Source: Priapulus caudatus (Eukaryota > Priapulida > Priapulimorpha > Priapulimorphida > Priapulidae). Taken from it: 49,386 bases of DNA. Positions 1 to 10,800 of the stretch are shown here, piece by piece. The notes beneath the pieces are model-generated. The model was given only the letters and a program-made list of their open reading frames with translations, did no database searches and was not told the DNA's origin. Every line of letters starts with the position of its first letter. Positions within the stretch are counted from its first letter, which is position 1. The translations under genes and the position numbers were made by a program. The stretch spans positions 66,552 through 115,937 of the forward strand of contig NW_014577827.1 in assembly GCF_000485595.1 (NCBI RefSeq), in the 5' to 3' direction.

Positions 1-544
1 CCTTCCTATGAGTGCACAGGGATAATGGTAGATAAATACCTGGAGGGTTTGGAGGATGTTGACGTACGAAGACATGTAGGCCTGAAGGAGCCCGCCACCT
101 TGGACGAAGCAATTACTATGGTTGCCCAGTATGAGGCAATTACCAAAGAAGTTAACGCTGCAAGGAAACCACCTATGGGGAGAGTGCATCAGGTAGGAGG
201 AAAGAATAACCAAGAGTCTAACACAGGAGCTATGGCAAAACTACTGAAAGGTGTTAGCTAAGAAGGTACAGGACTTGAAGGCGGCAGTGACAAGACAAAG
301 ACTAACTGAGGCTGGCTATATGCAAGGCGGGACAACTCGCTACGGATATGGGAACTCAGGAAACTATGCGGAAGTTAGACCATTTTCCAACTCATCCCAA
401 GTGGAATGTTTCTACTGCCATCAGAAAGGGCATGTGCAGAGAAATTGTCCTAACAAAAGAACATCCGGAGACTATAAGGGAAAAGGGCTGAATCCCGCAA
501 CACCCAGCGAGAAGGTGTCAGGATCCTCCGTGCCATTAAACTAA
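1..544 (+). pseudogene. gag: element 1 Gag, C-terminal part (nucleocapsid)
   Basis: Capsid and nucleocapsid end of the Gag polyprotein, which packages element RNA. The reading runs in frame 1 from the window edge to a stop at 261, then continues in frame 2 from about 251 to 544, so there is one frame break near 245-251. A CCHC zinc knuckle (CFYCHQKGHVQRNC) lies at 407-448, the canonical retroelement nucleocapsid motif. The upstream part (EATMVAQYEA-like helical segment near 105-150) fits the end of a Ty3-type capsid but is too short to classify. The 3' end overlaps the pol frame, which is open from 454, by about 90 bases. Confidence 0.75.
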
Positions 545-1671
545 CAGGGACCGGGCATAAGGTCAGTGACCTGGTCCAAGAAGGAAAGACCACGGCGACA
601 CTGTTTCCCATTGGTCTTGTTCCTGAAGCCGTTAAGGAGACAGAAGCGAAAAAATCTGGATTAGATACGGAAAAGGAATCGTTAAAACCTATGGAGAATA
701 AGAAAATGGGAGTGTCAGTATTATCTTCTCAATGCTGGCAGGTGACTATCACGATAGAAGACAAAGCATTAGAGTTTATCATCGATACAGGCTCAAGCGT
801 AACACTTTTGGATGAGGATGTTTACTGGACCCTAACCAAAAGTCGGGATCAGACGTTAGAGCCGACATTTCAGTCATTGAAGGTGGCCAATGGAGATAAC
901 CTTAAAAGCTTGGGGGAAGCTGAATTTGCAATGAAAATAGAGGATCGTACTTTTTCAAGTCGCATGATAATTTCTTCACTAGGCCAGGCGGATGGACTGC
1001 TGGGACTGGACTTTCTGGAGACATATAATTGCATATTTGATATCAAGAAAGGATTGTTACACGTCAATGGGGAGACTGTAAGATGTCATCGAGAAGAGGA
1101 GGAATTTCCCGTGCCTGTATATGTGGCGGAAACCACGCTGCTAAAACCAGGAGAAGGCTACTTGGTTCCTGGAAAAGTAGGAATGAAAATGAAGGCTGAA
1201 GGCGAATTCTTAGTTATGATTGAGGCCATACAACAGTTCAGAGATTTAGAATGGATGGGACTGCACCTAGCCCGGACCATGCCAAGGGGTAATACAACTA
1301 GTATTCCCTTACAGATAATCAATACTGGAAACAGCACAGTAGAACTACAGGAAGGTCAACAAGTGGCTGAATTAGTTCCAGTTGTTAACGTGGTACAGTT
1401 GTCTAAAGGAACAGAGGTGGATGAACTTTCTGCAAGTCAGAAAAAGGATCCAAAACATTTACCCGAACACCTTCAGGAACTGATGGATGGAGCAGATTGC
1501 GATCTCACATACCCTCAGCAGCAACGACTCGCAGGTCTTTTGAATGAGTTCAAGGATCTCTTTGTCGGCACCACATTGACACCGGAACTGCCAGACCCAT
1601 CAAACAGCCACCCCGGAGGCTTCCCGTTCACCGCAAACCACAAGCAGAAGCTGAAATTAAAGACATGTTAG
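454..1671 (+). pseudogene. pol: element 1 Pol, protease region
   Basis: N-terminal part of Pol, in the -1 frame from gag; the frame is open from 454 and the first ATG is at 691. The aspartic protease active site is DTGS at 784-795 (inside FIIDTGSSVTLLD), followed by the hydrophobic GLLGLDFL stretch near 1000 that forms the second conserved protease block. The linker to RT follows. The frame ends at a stop at 1669-1671, but homology to the conserved pre-RT segment is already in frame 0 from about 1598, so a small indel lies near 1580-1598. The enzyme would process Gag and Pol in the particle. Confidence 0.8.
478..484 (+). promoter_or_regulatory. candidate -1 ribosomal frameshift heptamer GGGAAAA
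   Basis: Within the gag/pol overlap (454-544) the heptamer G GGA AAA is in the phase X XXY YYZ relative to the gag frame, and pol lies in the -1 frame relative to gag. Retroviruses and many Ty3/gypsy elements make Gag-Pol by slippage at such sites. The phase and position are read directly; function is inferred, and I did not identify a downstream pseudoknot. Confidence 0.55.
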
Positions 1672-3452
1672 AAAAAGGAATTATAGAACCAAGTGCCAGT
1701 CCGTGGGCTTCGCCCATTGTTCTAGTTACTAAAAAGGATGGATCAGTAAGGTTCTGTATCGATTATCGGAAACTTAACGAGGTTACCAGGAAGGATGCCT
1801 ATCCCTTACCAAGAATTGATGAGATGTTTGATGCGCTTGCTGGAGCTCGATGGTTCAGTACGTTAGACCTTGCTAGTGGCTTCTGGCAAATAGAAATGGA
1901 CGAGGAGTCCAAACCAAAGACCGCTTTTGCCACGAGAGAAGGATTATTCCAGTTTTCCGTTTTACCATTCGGATTAGCCAATTCTCCAGCAACATTTGAG
2001 AGAGTCATGGAGTTAGTTCTGCATGGATTACAATGGAAACAATGCCTGGTTTACCTGGATGATATAATTGTTTTCGGCTCTACTTTTCGAGAAAGCTTAA
2101 ATAACTTAGAGATGGTACTTTGTCGACTGCAAGAAGCTAACCTGAAGTTAAAACCATCCAAGTGCCACCTCTTCCAGACCAGTGTTCAATTCCTTGGACA
2201 CGTTGTTTCGGATGAAGGAATACAATGTGATCCCAACAAGGTAGAGGCAGTGAAAGACTGGAAAACTCCGTCGAATATTAGAGAAGTACGCAGCTTTCTT
2301 GGATTCGCATCCTATTACAGACGTTTTATACCAGGATTTGCTACGATTGCCTCCCCTCTTTCCGCTCTCACCCAGAAAAATTCTACCTTTCATTGGGATG
2401 AAAGCTCAGAAGGTGCTTTTAGGAGATTAAAGGAATTGCTCATAACAGCTCCCGTACTCACCTACCCCACACCAGAGGATGAATTCATTTTAGACACTGA
2501 TGCAAGCAATACAGGCGTTGGAGCGGTTCTCTCACAAACACAAAATGGAGAAGAAAGAGTTATCGCATACGCCAGCAGGACATTGAACTCATCGCAGAAG
2601 CGTCGTTCAGACAGGAGACATGATGTGATGAAGCCAGATAGAAAAGTAATTATGAAGCCTCTTGCTGATCAAGATGGTGTTGCAGGACATGTGGCTGAGG
2701 AAGAACAGATAACCGGAGGAGATGGGCTAAGAAACCCCAGTGATCCCGACAGAGGGACAGGGTTTGGCCATGTAGGAAACATTGTTGGAGACAATGGAGC
2801 ACCATTTGATGCCAATGTGGCAGGAACAAATGAGAATAATGGTGGGGATCCAGAGACGTGGACTCCGGGATATATAAAAGAGTTACAGGATAAAGATAAG
2901 GTTATCACGTTCTTTCGACAGTTAAAGGAGAGCAACTCACTTCGACCAGCAATGGCAGAAATCGTAACCATGGGTTATGAAGCTAAGGCTTATTTGGCCC
3001 AATGGGATAATCTAGAGGTTCATGATGGTCTTCTCTACCGACGGTGGATAACGTCAGTGACGCCAAGTTTTCCCACTAGACAACTCCTAATTCCACAAGT
3101 ACTTCGGAGGAAAATATTTCAGCACCTTCACTACCACAGAATGGCAGGACATCAAGGGATACGGAGAAGTCTGTGTTCTGTACGCCAACGCTTTTATTGG
3201 CCAGGATATTCATCGGACATAAAGAGATGGTGTCGCCCGTGCACAGTGTGCGCTCGCAGGAAGCCAGGCAAAGGACCCAAGAGAGGAACTCTACAACAAT
3301 CAATAGTAGGAGCACCATTCGAAAGAATAGCTATTGATATTTTAGGACCACTTGAAGAGACTCAGAATGGAAACAAAGTAATCATGGTCGTCTGTGATTA
3401 TTTTACTAAATGGGCAGAAGCCTATGCACAAATCATGAAGCATATACGGTAG
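1598..3452 (+). pseudogene. pol: element 1 Pol: reverse transcriptase, truncated RNase H, integrase N-terminus
   Basis: RT has all main blocks: the FCIDYRKLN segment near 1755, FSTLDLASGFWQI near 1855, LPFGLANSPATF near 1965 and catalytic YLDD at 2052-2063, followed by the FLGHVVS and FLGFASYYRRFI thumb and connection motifs. RNase H starts normally (LDTDASNTGVGAVLSQ, from 2493) but after about 2600 the sequence leaves the family and becomes a Gly/Asp-rich stretch, so the conserved Glu and the TDH-type Asp block are missing; the join is in frame. Integrase resumes at about 3110 with the HHCC zinc domain (two His near 3135-3150, CTVC at 3241-3252) and the first catalytic Asp at 3336. The frame stops at 3452 because of an indel near 3430. 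Confidence 0.85.
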
Positions 3453-4516
3453 CGGAACAGCTCGTCACCCAATATATCTGTCGTTACGGTGTGTCATGTC
3501 AGATACACACTGATCAAGGAGCTGACTTAGGATCAAGATTAATTCAGGAACTCTGCAAGCTATTACAAATAAACAAAACTAGGACAACCCCATATTACCC
3601 GCAATCTGATGGACTGGTAGAAAGATTCAATAGAACAGTGCAGAAAATGCTGTCCTTGTTTGTGAACGATTCGAGGGATGATTGGGATGACCACCTTCCC
3701 TATGTAATGATGGCTTATCGAGCGACCTCACAAGCCTCAACAGGATGTTCCCCAAACCTGATGATGTTTGGAAGAGAAATTCATCTGCCAATAGATATAA
3801 TGGTTGGTCCGCCACCTGAAATTAACACGAGATTACGTTGCCCACACGAGTATGTAGAATGGATTCGGGATGTAATGGCGGAGTCCTATGAATTCGCCCG
3901 GGAGTCACTAAAACAGGCTGCTCGGCGTCAGAAGAAAAGTTATGATAAAAGAGTGAAAACATTAAACTTTAAACCAAATGAATGGGTTTGGTATTGGTAT
4001 CCTCCAGGAGTGAGAAGAAAACTTGGCTTGGGATGGCAAGGGCCATATCTGGTACTAAGGAAACTGAGTGATGTTCTGTGTGAGATACAACCATCTCCGC
4101 AAGGAAGAAAAAAAGTAGTTCATATAGATAGCTTAAAACCTTATGAGGCAGAAGTCATGCCTACCAGCTGGATCCAATTAAGGACAGAAGCCGACACAGA
4201 TAGGGAAGAATCAACCACCAAGGAAAATGAGGAACATGATGGGCAGGAATTCGTGCACGAGGAACAATGCATAGAACGGGAAAGTGACGAGGAGATAGAA
4301 TTTACCAGATTATTTGATCCTCTTAATACCCCAGTCCTAGACGACACTCTCCCATATTTACCCCAATTAATTCAGGAGGATGATACTATTATGAAAGGGG
4401 GTCTATTAAGCTCGGAGGAAGCTCACACTGGGAAAGGGGGTCTATTAAGCTCGGAGGAAGCTCACACTAGGAGAGGAGGTCGGAACAGAAAGCCACCTCA
4501 AAGGCTTGATTTGTGA
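3410..4516 (+). pseudogene. pol: element 1 integrase core and C-terminus
   Basis: This is the continuation of integrase after a one-base-type frame break near 3430. The second catalytic Asp (in HTDQG) is at 3512 and the catalytic Glu (in GLVERFNR) at 3620, with 35 residues between them, so the D,D(35)E triad is intact when counted with Asp at 3336 in the previous frame. A GPY/F-like module (GWQGPYLVLRKLSD) follows near 4030-4065, the domain that helps multimerisation and target binding in this family. The tail is acidic and then carries a duplicated 13-codon segment (4393-4470) before the stop at 4516. No chromodomain is visible. Confidence 0.8.
4393..4470 (+). repeat. 39-bp direct duplication in the integrase tail
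   Basis: Two adjacent 39-bp copies beginning GAAAGGGGGTCTATT (4393 and 4432) differ at one or two bases and keep frame, duplicating 13 residues (core GLLSSEEAHT). Each copy includes a purine run, AAAGGGGG, that resembles a polypurine tract. Confidence 0.85.
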
Positions 4517-4542
4517 TAAAACGCTGGCTAAATAGGATGTAT

Positions 4543-4557
4543 ATTTACTTTTTGCAG
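4543..4557 (+). promoter_or_regulatory. candidate 3' splice acceptor before accessory ORF
   Basis: A pyrimidine-rich stretch, TATTTACTTTTTGCAG, ends in AG at 4556-4557, with a plausible branch sequence (GGCTAAAT) about 25 bases upstream. The ATG of the accessory ORF follows 10 bases later. This resembles the env acceptor of retroviruses and errantiviruses. The matching donor would be in the leader outside the window, so use is inferred. Confidence 0.45.
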
Positions 4558-4567
4558 GAGAGAGAAT

Positions 4568-5629
4568 ATGTCAGACAGAGTGGAAGTCCATGTGCGCCCC
4601 GGCGAGGTGTTATCGGAAACCGAAGAGGCGCAATGCTGTACGGCGGACGGATGCAGAAAAACGTTTAGGAAGCGTCGGAATCTAAAACGGCACTTACAGG
4701 AGAAGCATGGGCCTATTGTTCGGAAGTTTGTCTGCCCTTACTGCGACCAGCTGCAGGCAAGCAGGCGTGACGACATCGGGAAGCACATCCGCAAATGGCA
4801 CCAAGACAGGCCAACAGTGGATCTTGCAACAATACAATATGTTGAGTCGCGCAGAGGGGAGCTGAAACTAGATAGAGCCGCTACCACCAGGAAAGTGGAC
4901 AAGGAAACAAGTAAGAAAGAAGAAGTCGGCACAAAGAGAAGAAGGATCGAGTACCCTGAGGTCAAAGGAGGAAAGCATACCGGAAAGGAGAAGGAAATAG
5001 ACCCTGCATCACCACGACCCAATACACTCACCCTGTTGGACCTTCCTCGGGAAGAAACAAACTCAAAACCCAATAAAGTTGCCGTTAACATCAATACCAT
5101 CAGCTCAGCCTGGAACCTCGCTCCCCTAGGCACGTCTCCTGGAATAGAGCTAAGACAGAAGAATGGGAGGGCGAATCTACGGATGAAGCGACTGAGAGAT
5201 AGGATAGGAAAATTACAGGAGGACTTAAAGCAGGAAGAAGTATTTAGCGACCGGTTACGAGACGAAATAAGGAAGGAGGAAGAGAGCATTGTAAAGGAGG
5301 AAAGAAGACGAGCTTGCGAGATGGAACAGCGATGTAGAGAGAAGAAAGGAGAAGTAGAAAGGGGCTGGCAGCAGACGCTAGCTAGGAAGGAGGAGTTGAT
5401 TAAGACCCTCCAGCACCACGTGCAGGAGATGAAGGCCACGGCGGCGATACACGAACGGGACCCCATCGGTCACCTGAGGCAGGAGCAGGTGCTGGACCTC
5501 CTGCGCTCCAAGGGATGGGACCTGGCCGTGGAGAAGCCGACGAAGGAGGATAGGGATCTGACTCCAGCGATACCTCCAGCGACAGCAGTTCGTCCAGTGA
5601 GGCAGAGTAAATGTAGCGTGAATAGGTAG
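4568..5629 (+). CDS. accessory C2H2 zinc-finger / coiled-coil protein of element 1
   Basis: A 353-codon ORF without a break, between pol and the 3' polypurine tract, where an env gene would sit. The start ATG at 4568 lies just after a splice-acceptor-like site. Two C2H2-type fingers occupy roughly residues 18-80: a long-loop finger (CTADGC then HLQEKH) and a classic one (CPYC then HIRKWH). A basic, nuclear-localisation-like KRRR stretch lies near residue 123. Residues about 200-290 are a charged, heptad-compatible coiled coil rich in Glu, Lys and Arg. There is no signal peptide or membrane segment, so this is not an Env. I do not recognise the family. The fingers suggest nucleic-acid binding and the coil suggests oligomerisation; both are inference. 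The intact frame contrasts with the broken gag and pol next door. Confidence 0.7.
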   Translation: MSDRVEVHVRPGEVLSETEEAQCCTADGCRKTFRKRRNLKRHLQEKHGPIVRKFVCPYCDQLQASRRDDIGKHIRKWHQDRPTVDLATIQYVESRRGELKLDRAATTRKVDKETSKKEEVGTKRRRIEYPEVKGGKHTGKEKEIDPASPRPNTLTLLDLPREETNSKPNKVAVNINTISSAWNLAPLGTSPGIELRQKNGRANLRMKRLRDRIGKLQEDLKQEEVFSDRLRDEIRKEEESIVKEERRRACEMEQRCREKKGEVERGWQQTLARKEELIKTLQHHVQEMKATAAIHERDPIGHLRQEQVLDLLRSKGWDLAVEKPTKEDRDLTPAIPPATAVRPVRQSKCSVNR

Positions 5630-5892
5630 TTTACTAAAAGGTGATTATATATCAGGTATTTTATACTTTTATAAGTTGTGATGTAAAATTTATATGAAGC
5701 GAAACGTAAAAAGATGTGATCGTAGTAGAACGTATACACCGTAGTCAGTATACAGTAGTATTTTCTAGTGCCATGTCTATTATCGAGATAGTACAGTATG
5801 TAAAATGTTTAATTGCATGACTTGTGATATAAAATGCGTGTATAATATTTTGTTTTAAAAGTCACCCATCTCATCTGGGGACAGATGACTTT

Positions 5893-5905
5893 AAGGAGGG
5901 GGGAG
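5893..5905 (+). promoter_or_regulatory. polypurine tract of element 1
   Basis: AAGGAGGGGGGAG lies immediately 5' of the LTR start TGTGATG. This is the plus-strand primer position in LTR elements. The 260 bases between the accessory ORF stop and this tract are AT-rich and show no ORF. Confidence 0.75.
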
Positions 5906-6620
5906 TGTGATGATTCTATATTTATCATCTATATACAACAGGTGCTATAGAGAGGTGTATGTACAGGTGTATTTGTCAGTATTAAAACTCCTAAAAGATT
6001 TCAACATGTGATATGTTATATTTCTCGGTGCTATAAAAATAGCTTAAACAGATTTACATAAAGGAATAGAGCCACAAATCTGACGCGCATATAGTCTAAG
6101 TAGTGTGAAGAGTTGTGGAGATTTCAGGGGGGATGACGTCATACAACCAGAGACCAGCCACCGCAACAGAGGTAGAAAGTTTTCCCCAGCGACACAAACA
6201 AGCGAGAGGGAAGGGTCTCCCATGGCTACCAGATGTGGGAGATCAGGGAGTTGCGGCATCACGTACACGCACCGGGAGAGAGAGCGGCGCCGGCCGAGCA
6301 CGTGGCAGACAGGGGAGTGTGACGCTCGGACATATACTGGACCGAGGGGTGCATCACCTGTACACGTGTTAAGCGAGGGGGGTCAACGTCGAGGCACCCG
6401 ACGCACGGGACATGGAGGTACTGAAAGGTTCCTACGTTATCCCAGGGTTCTATATAAGCAGCCAAAATCCTATGGTAAAGTCAGTCAGTCACCAGACTGG
6501 TTCACTAGGACCTCAGGATAGGACAAGAAGGAAACCAGGACACATCCTTTCGGAGCTATTCGGAGCATATCATTAGGCCTTAGGTAAGTCGGAATACGTG
6601 TACGTAGGTTACGTGTATTC
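5906..6620 (+). repeat. 3' LTR of element 1, left part (U3 and start of R)
   Basis: The LTR begins with TGTGATGATTC directly after the polypurine tract. A TATA box (TATATAAGC) is at 6451-6459 and an initiator-like TCAGTCAGTCACC about 25-35 bases downstream, so transcription probably starts near 6480-6490. The segment 6270-6600 is repeated at 17133-17460 with several percent substitutions. After about 6611 the sequence becomes the 61-bp minisatellite. Confidence 0.7.
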
Positions 6621-7801
6621 GGAGACAGAGATTGTGCGCCGAGATTCGGAGCAGCTCTGTTCCCGTAGTTTACGTGTATTCGGAGACAGAGATTGTGCGC
6701 CGAGATTCGGAGCAGCTCTGTTCCCGTAGTTTACGTGTATTCGGAGACAGAGATTGTGCGCCGAGATAATTAGGAGCAGCTCTGTTCCCGTAGTTTACGT
6801 GGTGTTACGACATTCGCCAAACAGAGATTGCTGCCGCCGAGATTCGTGAGCGAGTCGTATCTAGTTGCCGCTAGTTTACGTGTATTCGGAGACAGAGATT
6901 GTGCCGCCGAGATTCGGAGACCAGATTTCGCTTCCCGTATGTTTACGTGTATTCGGAGACAGAGATTCGGTGCGCGAGATTCGGATGCCGAGCTCTGTAT
7001 CCCGGGTAGGTTTACAGGTGTATCGGAGACAGAGATTGTGCGCGAGATTCGGAGCAGCTCTGTTCCCGTAGCTTATACCGTGCTATCGGAGACAGAGCTT
7101 GCCTGAGCCGAGATTCGAAGCAAGATGCTGTTCCCGTAGTTTACGTGTATTTTGGGAGACAGAGATGTGGGCGCGGGCGAGATTCGGAGCAGTCTTCTGC
7201 TTCCCTGTAGTATTACGTGTTTCGGAGACAGGAGATTTGTTGCGCTAGATTCTGAGCATGGCTCTGTTCCGTAGTTTTACGTGTAATTCGAGACAGCAGA
7301 TTTGTGCGCGAGATTTTCGAGGCAGCTCTTTCCCGCAGTTTTACGGTGTTATTCGGAGACAGGGAGATTGTTGCGCGAGATTCGGAGCAGTCATCTTGTT
7401 CCCGTTAGTTTACGTGTATTCGGAAACAGTAGAATTGTGCGCTGAGATTCGGAGCAGCTCTTTCCCGTTAGTTTGACATGTATTCAGAGAGCGAGATTGT
7501 TGCGCACGAGATTCGGATGCAGACCTTGTTCCGTAGTTTTCCGTGTATTCGGAGACAGCAGATTCGTGTCGCCGAGATTCGAGCAGTCTCTTGTTCCCGT
7601 AGTTATACGTTCGTATCGGAGACAGAGATTGTGCGCGAGATTCGGGAGCAGATCTGGTTCCCGGTGGTTACGTGTATTCCGGCAGACAGAGATTGGCCGC
7701 CAAGATTCGGGAGCTAGCTGCTGCTTCACGTATGGTTAAGCATTCGGAGACACAGATTTGTGCGTCGAGATTTCGGGCACTCTCTGTTCCGTTAGCGTTA
7801 C
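6611..7801. repeat. 61-bp minisatellite, about 18 units, increasingly error-laden
   Basis: Units contain TTCGGAGACAGAGATTGTGC followed by GCCGAGATTCGGAGCAGCTC and a TTCCCGTAGTTTACGTGTA tail. The first three (GGAGACAG at 6621, 6682, 6743) are spaced exactly 61 bases. I count about 18 units up to 7801; from about 6770 on, each differs from the others by scattered one-base insertions and deletions. The clean copy to the right has only one unit (17475-17535) and a degenerate one follows element 2 at 28244-28340. The array lies inside the LTR of element 1. Confidence 0.8.
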
Positions 7802-7805
7802 TTAT

Positions 7806-10800
7806 TGTAAGCGGGCATGATTCCATAGGCGCGAAAGCGATGGCGATGCGGGGAAACAGCAATCTTGGGCGCCGCTAGTTCGAGAGGACGCGTCCACGGC
7901 CTCTGTGCTCACAACATGTCACGCGTGGAACTACGCGGGCCGGTTCGAGCACGCTAGCAAGAGGTAAGCAATAATCGAGCGCAGGGCTAAGGTTTCCCGG
8001 AGTGTGGCATTTTGACAACTAGACGCTGGACCATTATGAACCTATTGACATCAGGTCAGGAATGGGACCACGGGATCCAGCTAAGTGCGGAGTGATCACT
8101 CATACCATGTACCATGTTTCGGTATGGATTAATGTAGCCAGGCATTAGGGGGACTGCATTACCGTATTTGTATGGTCAGTGGCCCAGCGAAAGAGCTTAT
8201 TAACTAGTGGCTGGGTGACGTATGGCGAAGGACCGCGGCTATAAATAGTGCGAGCGCGGATCCGCGCTCGTCGAGGGCTTTGTTAAGAAGACACACAATT
8301 GATTAAAAGGTTGAAGCTGGCGTGATACGTTGCTATGTAGGTTGAACGGTCTGAGGGTCTGTATACATTGAGACTTCATGCTTTGTATACATGTACGCTA
8401 ACACTAGTGGACGCTACTTCTTGTCTTGTCTATGTCTCTATCAGTGCTTATTCACAGGAACTCGTTACAAAGGTAGTGCGAACTTTTTCAAACCCCACTA
8501 CATTGTGGTGCAGGACCAGTCGCACTTTGGGGTATTCCTTGCGAACAACGCAGGGGGAGCGAGCGATCGATTAAACCGTGGTCATAGCATCGCACTACGG
8601 CATGGTTTCTCTAGCGGTAAATCCGGTAAGTACTAATATTTCTTCCGGCTTATAAACGATGTTTTCTAACGAGAATTATCTTGCGAGAATGCGCTTCACT
8701 GTACACATATCGACAGTAGTTAATAATTAAAGGAAGTAATTAGAGAATAGTATAACTAGTGATTGCGATCCCTTAGTTACTTACACCGAAGATCCGCTCT
8801 CCATACCTGTCGCTGATCAGTTCGCTGCTATTGCCCTCAGTTAGATCCTAATGACTACATATGAATCCCACCTATGGCACGCGCCTTCGTAGGAACCGCC
8901 GCAGATGGCATATGATATTTTCGTTAGCTTTGCGTTTGCTATTGGGGAAGCGTGAAACTATTTGTTAGACAGTCTAAGGGCAGCAATGTTGATATATCGT
9001 CCGCGCCTGCACGAGCTTGCTGCGCGAGTATACCTAATATTCAGCGGGTCTCGCCGGGTCCGGCCTACATGGTCATTTTTGCGCCCGTGGCGGGATGCTT
9101 ACAGCTTTTTGGGGCGGCGTTCAGTTAGAAGTGACCTGATAGACAATTTGGATCAATAGCGGTTATTCATCATTTACACGGAGGGGTTGGCCACAATTTT
9201 TTGGCGCGTAAGGACATATACTTGCAAATGTGAGGCATCACTTGGTCACAACTGCTTTAGTACATCTGCACGTCAGTACCGAAACCCGGCCAGGGAAATT
9301 CACTGCGCATCAGGAAATTGATTGAAAAATTTCAGGGCGGCAAACGCTTCGGAAAGCCGCGTGCGTATGCACAGGTTCTATTTTGAATATGCGAAGTGCC
9401 GCATATCCAAGATAGTCATAGGAATTTGAGGCGTTTTTTTCAGGCACGTTTAGCAGATAATATATTTTTAGATGGCCTCCAAAGTGTGCCAGCTCAGAGA
9501 GCCGTCAACAAAATCCGGCAATATTGGAAGCTGCCGTGGAAATTTGTCTGCGGCAAGCGACAGTAGAAGCTTGAGATTGGCAGCTCGCATACTGCGCGTC
9601 GTTTCGCTGCCAAACGCTTGTATCATATGCAAAGCGACAGAAATGGCCAAACCGCTGGTTATGCCGATTCGGTCGCGTGCCGGTTTCTCGTACCGCCTCA
9701 GCATCTTAATACGCTCCGGGGAATGACGATAATTTGCCGCCAGCTTTGCGCAGTTGGGGGAGCTAGTCAAAACCCAGACACAGATGTGGAGGGCTGTGCC
9801 GATGATCGTTGCGGGATCGTCGGCTGATCAGCGCAACATTTGATTCTAATCGACAGCCATTTTTGCTATGCTCCTCCGTTTCGCGCCTATTTACACCCCA
9901 CCTTCTGTCCTACATTCCACCTTCAGCGCGCGTGGCGTGCACAGCGACTGGGGTGCTGCCATTGCTTCGCGCATCTCGCTGCGCTGCTACGAATGTGGAC
10001 GGACTTAGGGCCACATAGGTCTGTGATTGCACGCCTAAGTAGGAGTCAACAGCGGGGATAACTTGAGGAGGGGGTCAAGCATGAATTGGTGAGAATGTTT
10101 TTTTCCGAAACCCCCTGACCTTCCCATATATAATAGGCATCGCGTTGCACTACACGCTATATACTGCGCCCGCGTTGTCTGTTAGAAATAGAGGGTAGAC
10201 GTGTTTAAACTCGGTTAATTGATCACTGGAGCAGAAATTTTGTCTGTTAGAGCGAGGCAATTGTGCGGAGCAATCTTTCACTCTCCGCCGACGTATCGAT
10301 GGTAGGTTTAAACGCCGATTTTCCACGCTATATCGGTAGTGGATATTTCTATCCAGTGTTAGGGCGGTAGGACTAACACTTTGTAATAGGCGAGACGTAA
10401 ATATTCTGTTCAGCCTTTTTTCATATGTTAGTTAGCCGGTTTACCTAGACCATGTGTATAGGTGGTTGGGATTTTTTGCGTACTAATAGAGCCATTAGTA
10501 GATTTTAGAGGAATGTGCTTGCCATCTGCAAATTGACTACGCCTTCCATTAGTTCACCTAGTGATACAACAATCACTGTTCGCCTGCGCAAGCAACAGCT
10601 GTTACACTGCCACCAGCGTACGCGCGGGCTGTCGATTAACTCGCGCCCTAAGAGTGCTACGTGGAGGCGCGGGTATCACGTTACGGACGTGGATATGCAC
10701 GCCGGAGATGTGCAAAGCGGGAAGTCGGCGTGGTTCACTCGTCAATCCTAAACTAATGCTCGACGAGACCTAATGATCTACAGCAAGATAAATTCTCACA

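Noticed and set aside
4738..5466. 242-codon minus-strand ORF
   Set aside because: It lies wholly opposite the zinc-finger ORF, is Ser/Leu/Phe-rich from antisense of a Glu/Lys/Arg-rich frame, and has no recognisable domain.
6611..7801. CRISPR-like array
   Set aside because: Tandem 61-bp units without unique spacers in a eukaryotic LTR.
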